6,177 nucleotides of DNA from Clostridiales bacterium UBA4959 (GTDB lineage Bacteria; Bacillota; Clostridia; Oscillospirales; CAG-272): the NCBI GenBank assembly GCA_002397345.1, contig DHAH01000002.1:1085-7261 (forward strand), written 5' to 3'. The position numbers were made by a program, and so were the translations under genes. Every line of letters begins with the position of its first letter. Position 1 is the first letter of the stretch. This document shows positions 1-6,162 of the stretch, one piece after another. The notes under the pieces are model-generated. The model was not told where the DNA came from. It made no database searches and saw only the letters and a list, made by a program, of their open reading frames with translations.

Positions 1-2
1 TC

Positions 3-467
3 GGCGGCGTTGTGGAATGCGCCGTAATCGGTCTGCCCGCGGGTCTGGGCGATCCGATGTTCGACGGTATCGAAAACCTGCTGGCGCGCGCGCTGTTCGG
101 CATCCCCGCGCTGAAGGGGCTGGAGTTCGGCAGCGGTTTTGAAGGTTCGACACTACGCGGCTCGCAAAATAACGATCCGTTTATCGTTACGAATGATAAA
201 ATCGCAACCGAAACAAACAATGCCGGCGGGATTTTGGGCGGCATCACAACCGGTATGCCGCTGGTGCTCCGCGCCGCATTCAAGCCCACGCCGTCGATAG
301 GGCGCGCGCAGCGCACCGTCAGCCTGTCGCGGAATGCGGAAACAACGCTTGAAATTACAGGGCGGCACGACCCGTGCGTCGCGCTGCGCGCCGTTCCGGC
401 GGTCGAGGCTGTCACGGCGATTGTAATGCTTGATATACTTTTAATAAACAACGGGAGTAAAATTTAG
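3..467 (+). CDS. aroC: Chorismate synthase, C-terminal part (5' end outside window)
   Basis: Chorismate synthase makes chorismate from 5-enolpyruvylshikimate-3-phosphate by 1,4-elimination of phosphate, using reduced FMN; it is the last common step of the shikimate pathway and is cytosolic. The frame is open from the left edge (first full codon at position 3) to a TAG at 465-467, so about 154 C-terminal residues are present of a protein usually 350-400 long. Family hallmarks are clear: a GLPAGLGDPMFDGIEN stretch, GSGFEGS followed by NNAGGILGGITTGMP, then R-A-x-F-K-P-T-P-S-I, and near the end the R-H-D-P-C signature with VPAVEA behind it. It is followed after 1 nt by pheA, so the two are almost certainly co-transcribed. 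The assignment is secure; only the N-terminus is missing because the window cuts it. Confidence 0.96.
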   Translation, partial: GGVVECAVIGLPAGLGDPMFDGIENLLARALFGIPALKGLEFGSGFEGSTLRGSQNNDPFIVTNDKIATETNNAGGILGGITTGMPLVLRAAFKPTPSIGRAQRTVSLSRNAETTLEITGRHDPCVALRAVPAVEAVTAIVMLDILLINNGSKI

Positions 468-468
468 T

Positions 469-1608
469 ATGGATTTAAATAATATCCGCGCCGCTATCGA
501 CAATGTGGACAAAGAACTGCTCCGCTTGTTTTTAGAGCGCATGGCGCTGTCGGACGAAGTCGCTGCGTATAAAAAAGAAAATAACATAGCGGCAGTTGAC
601 CGCGCGCGTGAACGTGAGATACTCGAAAAGGTTATGAGCGCCTCCCCGGGGTGCGAGCAGTATGCGCACCACCTGTTCAGCACGCTGATTGAATTGTCGA
701 AAGCGCGCCAGTCGGAGCTTCTGTCGCCGCCCTCGAAGGTGCGCGGACTGGTCGAGGGCGCGCTCGAGGACGTGCGGACGCCCTTCCCCCGTTCGGGTCG
801 TATCGCGTGTCAGGGGATTGAAGGCTCAAACAGCCAGCAGGCGTGCGATAAGTTGTTTCCGCGCGGAAATATCATGTATTTCAAGAATTTCGCGGGCGTT
901 TTTGACGCTGTCGCGTCCGGACTGTGCGACCATGGCGTATTGCCGGCTGAAAACAACTCCGGCGGCTCGGTACGTGCCGTTTATGAGCTGCTGCCCAATA
1001 AAAAATGCTATATAACGCGGGCAACGACGCTGTGGATACGCCATGAACTGCTCGCGCTGCCCGGCGCGGACATGGACAACATCACCGAAATTTATTCTCA
1101 CGAGCAGGCGCTTGGTCAATGCTCGCGCTTTATCTCTTCTTTATCGGGCAAAGTGAAAGCTGTCCCCTGCGAGAACACCGCGGTCGCCGCAAAGCAGATT
1201 GCCGAATCGGGCAATCCCCGCGCCGCCGCAATCTCGTCCGCGCGCTGTGCGCAGCTCTACGGACTGAAAAGTCTGCGCTCCGACATACAGGACAGCGACA
1301 ACAACTACACGCGCTTCGTATGCATCGGCCGCGAACCCGTGATTTACGCCGGCGCGGGTCGGATATGCGTGGTATTGCGCTTTGACAGCCGCCCCGGCGC
1401 GCTGTCGGATGTGCTGCTCAAATTCGCGGCGAGGGGAATCAACATCACAAAACTTGAAAGCTGTCCCGTGACCGGCGGCGACTTCGAGTTCGACTTCATC
1501 TTCGAAATCGACGCGCAGATAAACGCGCTGGGCACAATGGAGCTGCTCGCCGATCTTGAGCGCAGTTGCCCCGGTTTCGACTTTTTGGGCTGCTATTCGT
1601 ATGAGTAA
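469..1608 (+). CDS. pheA: Bifunctional chorismate mutase / prephenate dehydratase (P-protein)
   Basis: Converts chorismate to prephenate and then to phenylpyruvate, the committed branch to phenylalanine. The 379 residues show three domains. Residues 1-88 are an AroQ-type chorismate mutase; aligned by eye with the E. coli enzyme, the active-site set is intact (R7, R24, K35, D44, R47, E48, Q81). Residues about 110-290 are prephenate dehydratase, with QGIEGSNSQQA at 115-125, PAENNSGGSV at 159-168 and the catalytic T-R-F at 281-283. Residues about 297-379 are an ACT domain with RPGAL at 308-312. The Phe-binding motif, normally ESRP, reads ESCP (330-333), so feedback control may differ. The ATG follows the aroC stop by 1 nt, with GGGAG at 453-457 as a slightly distant Shine-Dalgarno. 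Its end overlaps the next gene by 8 nt (ATGAGTAA). Function is secure; regulation is inferred. Confidence 0.96.
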   Translation: MDLNNIRAAIDNVDKELLRLFLERMALSDEVAAYKKENNIAAVDRAREREILEKVMSASPGCEQYAHHLFSTLIELSKARQSELLSPPSKVRGLVEGALEDVRTPFPRSGRIACQGIEGSNSQQACDKLFPRGNIMYFKNFAGVFDAVASGLCDHGVLPAENNSGGSVRAVYELLPNKKCYITRATTLWIRHELLALPGADMDNITEIYSHEQALGQCSRFISSLSGKVKAVPCENTAVAAKQIAESGNPRAAAISSARCAQLYGLKSLRSDIQDSDNNYTRFVCIGREPVIYAGAGRICVVLRFDSRPGALSDVLLKFAARGINITKLESCPVTGGDFEFDFIFEIDAQINALGTMELLADLERSCPGFDFLGCYSYE

Positions 1609-2845
1609 AAAAATTTACGGGCTGGTTGGGCGCAAGCTGGGGCACAGCTATTCCGCCGCCATCCATAACATGCTGGGCAATGACGAATATAAGCTGTATG
1701 AACTTGAACCCTCCGAGCTGGGCGGCTTCGCGCGGCGGGACGACATCGGCGCTTTTAATGTAACAATTCCATATAAAACAGATATTATCCCATTTTTAGA
1801 CCATGTTTCACCCGAAGCCGTTAAAATCGGCAGCGTGAACACCGTCGTGCGGCGCAACGGCGAATTGTGGGGCTATAATACCGACTTATTCGGCGTCGAA
1901 TACGGGTTTTCCCGCGCGGGAATCGCGTTGGCGGGCAAAAAAACAGTTATTTTCGGCAGCGGCGGCTCGTCGAGCACCGTGCGGGCCGCCGCCGAAAAAG
2001 CGGGCGCAGCGGAGATTGTCACCATCTCGCGCTCGGGTGAGGATAACTATAACAATTTAAACCGCCATTCCGACGCGCAGATACTCGTCAATACCACGCC
2101 GCTCGGTATGTATCCGAAGCCGGGTGAATTTGCCGCCGATTCCGCCGATTTTCCCCAATGCGAAGGAGTGTTTGACCTCATTTATAACCCTCTGCGCACC
2201 GCGTTTTTGCTGCGTGCGGAAGAAATGGGCATAAAAAAACGCGCGAACGGGCTTTCCATGCTCGCCGCGCAGGCGGTGAGAGCGCACGAGCTTTTTTTCG
2301 GCATAACAGTGCCGGACGGCGAGATCGAGTTTATTATTAAAAAAATCTATGCCGATAAACAGAATATCGTGCTTATCGGTATGCCGGGCAGCGGAAAAAC
2401 CACCGTCGGGCGGGCGCTTGGCGCGCTGACCGGGCGGGAGGTGATCGATACCGACGAAATTGTCGAGCGCACTGCCGGACGCTCTATTCCGGAGATCTTC
2501 GCCGAATCGGGCGAGGACGCGTTCCGTGAGCTTGAGCGCGGTGCGATACGCGAGAGCGGTATGCGTTCCGGGGTTATCATCTGCACGGGCGGCGGCGCGG
2601 TAAAGGATCCGCACAATCTGGCGCCGCTGCGTCAAAACGGGCGGATCTACAGGCTCAACCGCTCGCTTGAGCTGCTGGCGCGCGAGGGGCGCCCGCTGTC
2701 GGGCGGCGATCTTTCGGCGCTGGCGGACGAGCGCGAGCCGTTATACACGCGTTTCGCGGATGTGACCATACCCGCGAACGGCAGCATTGAGCAAACCGTA
2801 AAGTTGATTTGGGAGGATTACAGTGTCAGGACAATCGATAAATAA
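1601..2845 (+). CDS. aroE-aroK: Fused shikimate dehydrogenase - shikimate kinase (AroE-AroK)
   Basis: One 414-residue protein carries two consecutive shikimate-pathway enzymes: NADPH-dependent reduction of 3-dehydroshikimate to shikimate, then ATP-dependent phosphorylation to shikimate-3-phosphate. Residues 1-245 are AroE: shikimate-binding H-S-Y-S (15-18), catalytic K59 in NVTIPYK, GSVNT (77-81), catalytic D95 in GYNTD, nucleotide loop GSGGSS (119-124, normally GAGGAA-like), VNTTPLGMYP (163-172), and NGLSMLAAQA (216-225). Residues about 254-410 are shikimate kinase: Walker A GMPGSGKT (260-267), D-T-D-E (283-286), F-R-x-L-E (308-312), the GGG shikimate loop (330-332), R364-P-L in the lid region, and R378-x-P-L-Y. 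The linker is only about 10-15 residues and no frameshift is needed. The ATG at 1601 is chosen because MSKKIYGLVG fits AroE N-termini; it overlaps the pheA stop and has no strong Shine-Dalgarno, which suggests translational coupling. An upstream in-frame TTG at 1556 is unlikely. Confidence 0.95.
   Translation: MSKKIYGLVGRKLGHSYSAAIHNMLGNDEYKLYELEPSELGGFARRDDIGAFNVTIPYKTDIIPFLDHVSPEAVKIGSVNTVVRRNGELWGYNTDLFGVEYGFSRAGIALAGKKTVIFGSGGSSSTVRAAAEKAGAAEIVTISRSGEDNYNNLNRHSDAQILVNTTPLGMYPKPGEFAADSADFPQCEGVFDLIYNPLRTAFLLRAEEMGIKKRANGLSMLAAQAVRAHELFFGITVPDGEIEFIIKKIYADKQNIVLIGMPGSGKTTVGRALGALTGREVIDTDEIVERTAGRSIPEIFAESGEDAFRELERGAIRESGMRSGVIICTGGGAVKDPHNLAPLRQNGRIYRLNRSLELLAREGRPLSGGDLSALADEREPLYTRFADVTIPANGSIEQTVKLIWEDYSVRTIDK
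2812..2816 (+). promoter_or_regulatory. Strong Shine-Dalgarno ahead of an alternative GTG start for aroQ
   Basis: GGAGG lies 6 nt before a GTG at 2823 that is in frame with aroQ. Using it would add 17 residues (beginning MSGQSINNNNF) and overlap aroE-K by 23 nt. The family-consistent ATG at 2874 has only GGCGG at 2862-2866, one base off consensus, 7 nt upstream. The GGAGG is also part of Trp-Glu-Asp codons of the kinase tail, so it could be coincidental. Confidence 0.45.
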
Positions 2846-2873
2846 CAATAATTTTCCCGACGGCGGTTCGCCG

Positions 2874-3302
2874 ATGAAAATTCTGGTGATTAACGGGCCG
2901 AACCTCAACATGCTGGGCATTCGCGAGCCGGAGATTTACGGCACCGGGACCTACGCCGAGCTTGAGGCGCTTATCCGCGCCGAGGCTGCTCGGTTGGGTG
3001 TGGAGGCAGAGCTGTTCCAGTCGAATCACGAGGGCACGATCGTGGACGTCATCCAGTCGGCTTACCGGCGTATTAACGGAATTGTTATTAATCCCGCCGC
3101 CTATACGCACACCAGCGTCGCGATTGCCGACGCGCTGAAGTCCGTGGGTATACCCGCTGTCGAGGTGCATATCAGCGACCCCGACACGCGCGAGGAGTTC
3201 CGACGCGTGTCTTATATACGACCCGTCTGCGCCGCGACGTTCAAGGGCATGGGATTTGAAGGATACCTGCGCGCGCTGCGGTTTTTATGCGGCAGGTATT
3301 GA
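2874..3302 (+). CDS. aroQ: 3-dehydroquinate dehydratase, type II
   Basis: Dehydrates 3-dehydroquinate to 3-dehydroshikimate, supplying the AroE half of the neighbouring fusion protein; type II enzymes are small dodecamers acting through an enolate intermediate. From ATG 2874 the protein has 142 residues, normal for the family. By-eye alignment with the M. tuberculosis enzyme finds the active site conserved: N10 in GPNLN, R17, catalytic Y22 in EIYG, QSNHEG (49-54), N73 in INPAAYTHTS, H79, H99 in EVHIS, R106 and R110. HISN reads HISD (D102), a small deviation. The ATG is preferred because MKILVINGPNLNMLG is the canonical N-terminus; a GTG at 2823 with a better Shine-Dalgarno would give a 159-residue form. 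It is the last gene of the operon; the next gene is convergent and a hairpin follows at 3322. Confidence 0.95.
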   Translation: MKILVINGPNLNMLGIREPEIYGTGTYAELEALIRAEAARLGVEAELFQSNHEGTIVDVIQSAYRRINGIVINPAAYTHTSVAIADALKSVGIPAVEVHISDPDTREEFRRVSYIRPVCAATFKGMGFEGYLRALRFLCGRY

Positions 3303-3321
3303 CCACCATCATAAACGTGAC

Positions 3322-3351
3322 GGCGGGGGCAAGCCTCCGCCCTACATTTTT
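3322..3351 (+). terminator. GC-rich hairpin plus T-run after aroQ; possible terminator or REP-like palindrome
   Basis: GGCGGGGG at 3322-3329 can pair with CCTCCGCC at 3334-3341 as an 8-bp RNA stem (one G-U pair) with a 4-nt CAAG loop. TTTTT lies at 3347-3351, five bases after the stem, so this is an imperfect rho-independent terminator for the aro operon. Read from the other strand there is no U-run after the stem, so it would serve the convergent gene less well. The pattern TGTAGGGCGGAGGCTTGCC (minus strand) resembles dispersed palindromic repeats that I recall from GC-rich clostridial genomes, so it may be a mobile or repeated intergenic element acting as a terminator by chance. Confidence 0.45.
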
Positions 3352-3383
3352 ATATGTTTCACCCTACATTTTTATATCTTTCG
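3340..3383. repeat. 22-bp tandem duplication spanning the oxidoreductase stop codon
   Basis: CCCTACATTTTTATAT occurs at 3340-3355 and again at 3362-3377. Extending to the full period (3340-3361 and 3362-3383), the two 22-base units match at 20 positions. The second copy supplies the TAG stop (3364-3366 on the minus strand) and the last codons, Asp-Ile-Lys-Met, of the oxidoreductase; the first copy abuts the GC-rich hairpin. This could be simple slippage or the trace of insertion of the adjacent palindromic element. Confidence 0.8.
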
Positions 3384-4674
3384 TTGCGGGATTGCATATG
3401 CACTTTCCGCGCTGGTTATAGCGCGAGCCGTGGCAGGGGCAGTCCCATGTGTGTTCGGCGGTGTTCCACACCAGCGCGCAGCCGAGGTGCGAGCAGCGGG
3501 GGGCCACCGGCTTGACGAAATTCGCCAGCGTCGCGCCGAGGTTTGCGAAAAGCTGCGTCCTCCACACACTCCGCCGGGGTGAAAATGCCGGCGCGAATCG
3601 GTTTTCACGTCCCGTAACCATATCCGAAAGTATCTCCGCCGCAATCGCGGAGGTCGTCATACCCCATTCGTTATAACCCGTCGCGACGCAGACATCGGGC
3701 ATTGACGGGCTATATTCCCCTATATACGGTACATCGTCAAGGCTCATGCAGTCTTGATTTGCCCATGCATACTTTTCTTTTGCGTCGGGGAAATAGCGGC
3801 GCGCGTAGTCGCGCACAACCGAAAAACTGTCTTTTTTTCCCGTGCGGCGATCTCCGCCGCCTATAATAAGCAAATCGCGGTAGTTGCGCATGTAAATTCC
3901 GTTCTCCGCCGCGTCGATTATCGTACAGCCCAGATCGGGCGCGTTTTCATACGCGATTATATACGAGCGTTTTTGATACAGTTTTACAAAATACATTCCG
4001 TGGCTGTCGATGAACGGGAAATGCGCGGCGACGATGACTTTTTTCGCCTCGATTTTTTTGCCGTCGTCTGTATACGCCGTCGTGCCGTCCAGCCGTTTTA
4101 TAAAAGTGCTTTCGTGAATATTAAGTCCCCTCGCCGCGCTGTATAAGAATTTCAGCGGGTGGAACTGCGCCATGCCGGGGTATACGACCGCGCCCGCGAC
4201 TTTATATGGCAGCGGCGCCTTGTCGGTGAGCTGCGCGTCGAAACCCAGCGATTTAACGGCGTCGGCTTCACGCTCGAGCAGCCTGCGGTCGGCGATAGAA
4301 AACATCAGCGATGGGCGTTCCTCAAATTCGCATTCTATGCTGTGCGATAAAAATTCAAACTTCTGTACCGCGCGCAGGTTGGCGTCAAGGTACAGCTTTG
4401 CTTTTTCTTTACCGAATTTGGCTATCAAATCAAAATAAAATACGTCATGCTGCGCGGTTATAACCGCGGTAGTGCCCCGCGTTATGCCGCCGCTGATCGC
4501 CGCGCCCTCGGCGAGCAGGTAATCGACGCCCCTGTTTTGCAACTCGAGCGCGCACAGCACGCCCGTCATACCGCCGCCTATTATGAGAACCTCCGTCTTT
4601 GCGTCACCCTCGAGAGAGGGAAATTGGGGCTTTTCTATACCCTCCGCCCATAAATATTCCATGTAAAACGCCAT
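3364..4674 (-). CDS. FAD-dependent oxidoreductase with short C-terminal Rieske [2Fe-2S] module
   Basis: The 436-residue protein belongs to the DAO/glycine-oxidase-like FAD family, in the subgroup that carries a Rieske cluster (B. subtilis YhfW is a longer relative). An FAD-binding Rossmann motif VLIIGGGMTG is at 29-38, followed by SGGITRGTTAVITAQH at 61-76; YIGEYSP (317-323) and ATGYNEWGMT (331-340) mark the C-terminal FAD contacts. The Rieske ligands are C394-S-H396 and C412-P-C-H415 with 15 residues between, plus C399 and C414, which could form the usual disulfide. Only about 45 residues surround the cluster, where the domain normally has about 100. C425 and C427 are extra cysteines. Substrate is unknown. 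Start choice is open: ATG 4674, or ATG 4662 (MEYLW), which fits relatives better; neither has a clear Shine-Dalgarno. The gene is convergent with aroQ and divergent from the GH76 gene. No signal peptide is seen, so it is probably cytosolic. Confidence 0.9.
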   Translation of the reverse strand: MAFYMEYLWAEGIEKPQFPSLEGDAKTEVLIIGGGMTGVLCALELQNRGVDYLLAEGAAISGGITRGTTAVITAQHDVFYFDLIAKFGKEKAKLYLDANLRAVQKFEFLSHSIECEFEERPSLMFSIADRRLLEREADAVKSLGFDAQLTDKAPLPYKVAGAVVYPGMAQFHPLKFLYSAARGLNIHESTFIKRLDGTTAYTDDGKKIEAKKVIVAAHFPFIDSHGMYFVKLYQKRSYIIAYENAPDLGCTIIDAAENGIYMRNYRDLLIIGGGDRRTGKKDSFSVVRDYARRYFPDAKEKYAWANQDCMSLDDVPYIGEYSPSMPDVCVATGYNEWGMTTSAIAAEILSDMVTGRENRFAPAFSPRRSVWRTQLFANLGATLANFVKPVAPRCSHLGCALVWNTAEHTWDCPCHGSRYNQRGKCICNPATKDIKM

Positions 4675-4725
4675 GCACTGAAGCGCGCAAATAATCCATG
4701 AAAATACCGCATGGCGTTCGCGCTT
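4667..4725. repeat. Interleaved inverted repeats over the oxidoreductase start codon
   Basis: AACGCCATGC (4667-4676) is perfectly inverted as GCATGGCGTT (4709-4718), and AAGCGCG (4681-4687) is perfectly inverted as CGCGCTT (4719-4725). The order is A-B-A'-B', so the two stems cross. In the minus-strand transcript the 10-bp stem would bury the ATG at 4674 and lie just upstream of the ATG at 4662. With no nucleotides between the first two arms, a full pseudoknot is sterically difficult; two mutually exclusive hairpins are more plausible. It might instead be a protein-binding operator. Function is inferred. Confidence 0.55.
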
Positions 4726-4776
4726 TCGATTTGCCTTTCTTTTATATTTTTTACGCTATAAATTTCTCGCATTGCT

Positions 4777-4807
4777 ATAATAAATATAACAGGTATAGTA
4801 TTTTCAA
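4777..4807 (-). promoter_or_regulatory. Weak candidate promoter for the FAD/Rieske gene
   Basis: On the minus strand TTGAAA (4807-4802) is followed after 19 nt by TATTAT (4782-4777). Both hexamers are one base from sigma-A consensus, but the spacing is longer than the preferred 17 and the region is AT-rich, so chance matches are likely. It would give a leader of roughly 95-100 nt that contains the interleaved inverted repeats. Confidence 0.28.
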
Positions 4808-4833
4808 AATAATGATTTATATCCCACTTGTTA

Positions 4834-4862
4834 TTGCATTTTTTCCGTAATATTGATATAAT
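4834..4862 (+). promoter_or_regulatory. Sigma-A-type promoter for the GH76-like lipoprotein gene
   Basis: A perfect TATAAT is at 4857-4862. TTGCAT at 4834-4839 is a weak -35 (TTG matches) with an ideal 17-nt spacer. Transcription would begin near 4869, leaving a leader of about 55 nt before the ATG at 4924, whose Shine-Dalgarno AGAGG is at 4913-4917 with a 6-nt spacer. Confidence 0.55.
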
Positions 4863-4923
4863 AATCAAAAGCGCAATATCGACCGCATACAGCGGCAAAT
4901 ACAAAAAAACACAGAGGTTTGTA

Positions 4924-6132
4924 ATGGGATCAAATATTAAAATCATCGTCGCCGCCATCCTTACCGTATTTGCGGTTTGTGCCCTTAATTCATGTGCAAA
5001 TCAAAGCGCGGACACTGATAGTGACACACAAACACAAGCAACAGAAAATATTACTGAAACCGAAACAGAAGGGGAACCCGAAATGAACAAAGACTCAAAA
5101 TATTATCAGCTCGCCGATAAGGCGGTCGCCAGTCTGATCGAAAACTACTGGAGCAACAGTAAAAACCGTTTTTATGACAAATCTCCTAAAAAGTACTCGA
5201 ACGGGTATAATTACTGGTGGTACGCACACGGCATCGACGTGTTTGTGGACGCGTATAAACGCACAGGCGACGAAAAATATCTCGGCTGCATCGACGGTGT
5301 CGTCGGTGACGTAATCAAACGGAACGGTAAAATTATAAACGATTATTATGACGACATGGAGTGGATGGCGCTCGCGCTGCTGCGCGCTTATAATGAAACG
5401 CAGAACGAAAAATATTATAAGCATGTCCAGACCCTGTGGAACGACATCCGCCGCGGCTGGAACGATACGATAGGCGGCGGTATAGCGTGGCGCAAAGAGC
5501 AGTTCTATTATAAAAACACGCCCGCGAACGCGCCCGCCGCGATTCTTGCCGCGCGCATATATAACGTGTCGAAGGACGAGGAAATGCTCGAATGGGCTAA
5601 AAAGATATACGAATTCACGAAAAACAATCTGGTCGACGCAAAAACCGGTCAGGTTTGGGACGGCAAAAACCGCCAGAACGACGGAAAAATCGATAAGGAC
5701 TGGAGCTTCACCTATTGCCACGGCGTTTATATAGGCGCGGGGGTCGAGCTGTATAAGATCACAGGCGAGGAAATATACCTCGACGACGCAAAGAAAACCG
5801 CCGATTATGCCCTGAAACGATTCTTCAATAAAAAAACCGGCGTAATGCTCGAGGACGATGTAAACGGCGGCGGCGACGGCGGTCTGTTTAAAGGAATACT
5901 CCTCCGCTATCTCACCGAGCTTTATAAAGCCGCGCCCGACATGGACGGAATGGAGGATATCCGCGCGAAAATCCTCGCCAACGCCGATATTTTAGCCGAG
6001 AAAGGCACAAACGATATCGGCAACTTCACCATGGCGTTTGACAAGGCGCCCCGCGACGGCGACGGGCGCGACCTGAGCGTGCAGCTCTCCGGCTGTATGC
6101 TGTTCGAAATGGCGGCTGTGCTGGATAAATAG
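4924..6132 (+). CDS. Predicted lipoprotein, glycoside hydrolase family 76-like (alpha-1,6-mannanase family)
   Basis: The 402-residue protein starts with a lipoprotein signal: a hydrophobic run at about 5-21 and lipobox L-N-S-C with lipidated C24. A Ser/Thr/Asp/Glu-rich linker (about 25-55) follows, so the enzyme should be tethered outside the membrane. Residues about 58-402 look like an (alpha/alpha) toroid of GH76 type: NYWWYAHGIDVFVDAY (96-111), the paired catalytic aspartates D143-D144 in YYDDMEW, GGGIAW (184-189), NAPAAILAARIY (202-213), and TYCHGVYIGAGVELYKITG (263-281). GH76 enzymes cleave alpha-1,6-mannan backbones; the actual substrate here is inferred only. ATG 4924 is chosen for its AGAGG site and signal peptide; the frame extends upstream without them. 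A second ATG at 5083, with AAGGGG before it, would give a leaderless 349-residue form starting at the domain edge. No transporter or regulator is adjacent within the window. Confidence 0.83.
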   Translation: MGSNIKIIVAAILTVFAVCALNSCANQSADTDSDTQTQATENITETETEGEPEMNKDSKYYQLADKAVASLIENYWSNSKNRFYDKSPKKYSNGYNYWWYAHGIDVFVDAYKRTGDEKYLGCIDGVVGDVIKRNGKIINDYYDDMEWMALALLRAYNETQNEKYYKHVQTLWNDIRRGWNDTIGGGIAWRKEQFYYKNTPANAPAAILAARIYNVSKDEEMLEWAKKIYEFTKNNLVDAKTGQVWDGKNRQNDGKIDKDWSFTYCHGVYIGAGVELYKITGEEIYLDDAKKTADYALKRFFNKKTGVMLEDDVNGGGDGGLFKGILLRYLTELYKAAPDMDGMEDIRAKILANADILAEKGTNDIGNFTMAFDKAPRDGDGRDLSVQLSGCMLFEMAAVLDK

Positions 6133-6162
6133 GCGCAGAGATACATTGGGGGTGGTTTCAGC

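Noticed and set aside
1556..1600. Upstream TTG start for the AroE-AroK protein
   Set aside because: It would add 15 residues not seen in AroE proteins and overlap pheA by 53 nt; ATG 1601 gives the canonical N-terminus and a typical coupled overlap.
2057..2635. Long minus-strand open frame opposite aroE-aroK
   Set aside because: It is a shadow of a GC-rich gene whose sense-strand domains are fully recognisable; the antisense product has no recognisable motif.
4635..4958. Minus-strand open frame of 107 codons with a hydrophobic stretch, spanning the divergent intergenic region
   Set aside because: It runs into both neighbouring genes, starts antisense to the lipoprotein signal peptide and has no convincing Shine-Dalgarno; hydrophobic residues are expected from AT-rich non-coding DNA.
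5095..5721. Long minus-strand open frame (208 codons) opposite the GH76-like domain
   Set aside because: It is antisense to a complete, recognisable catalytic domain, and its Val/Phe/Ile/Arg-rich composition is typical of a reverse-strand shadow.
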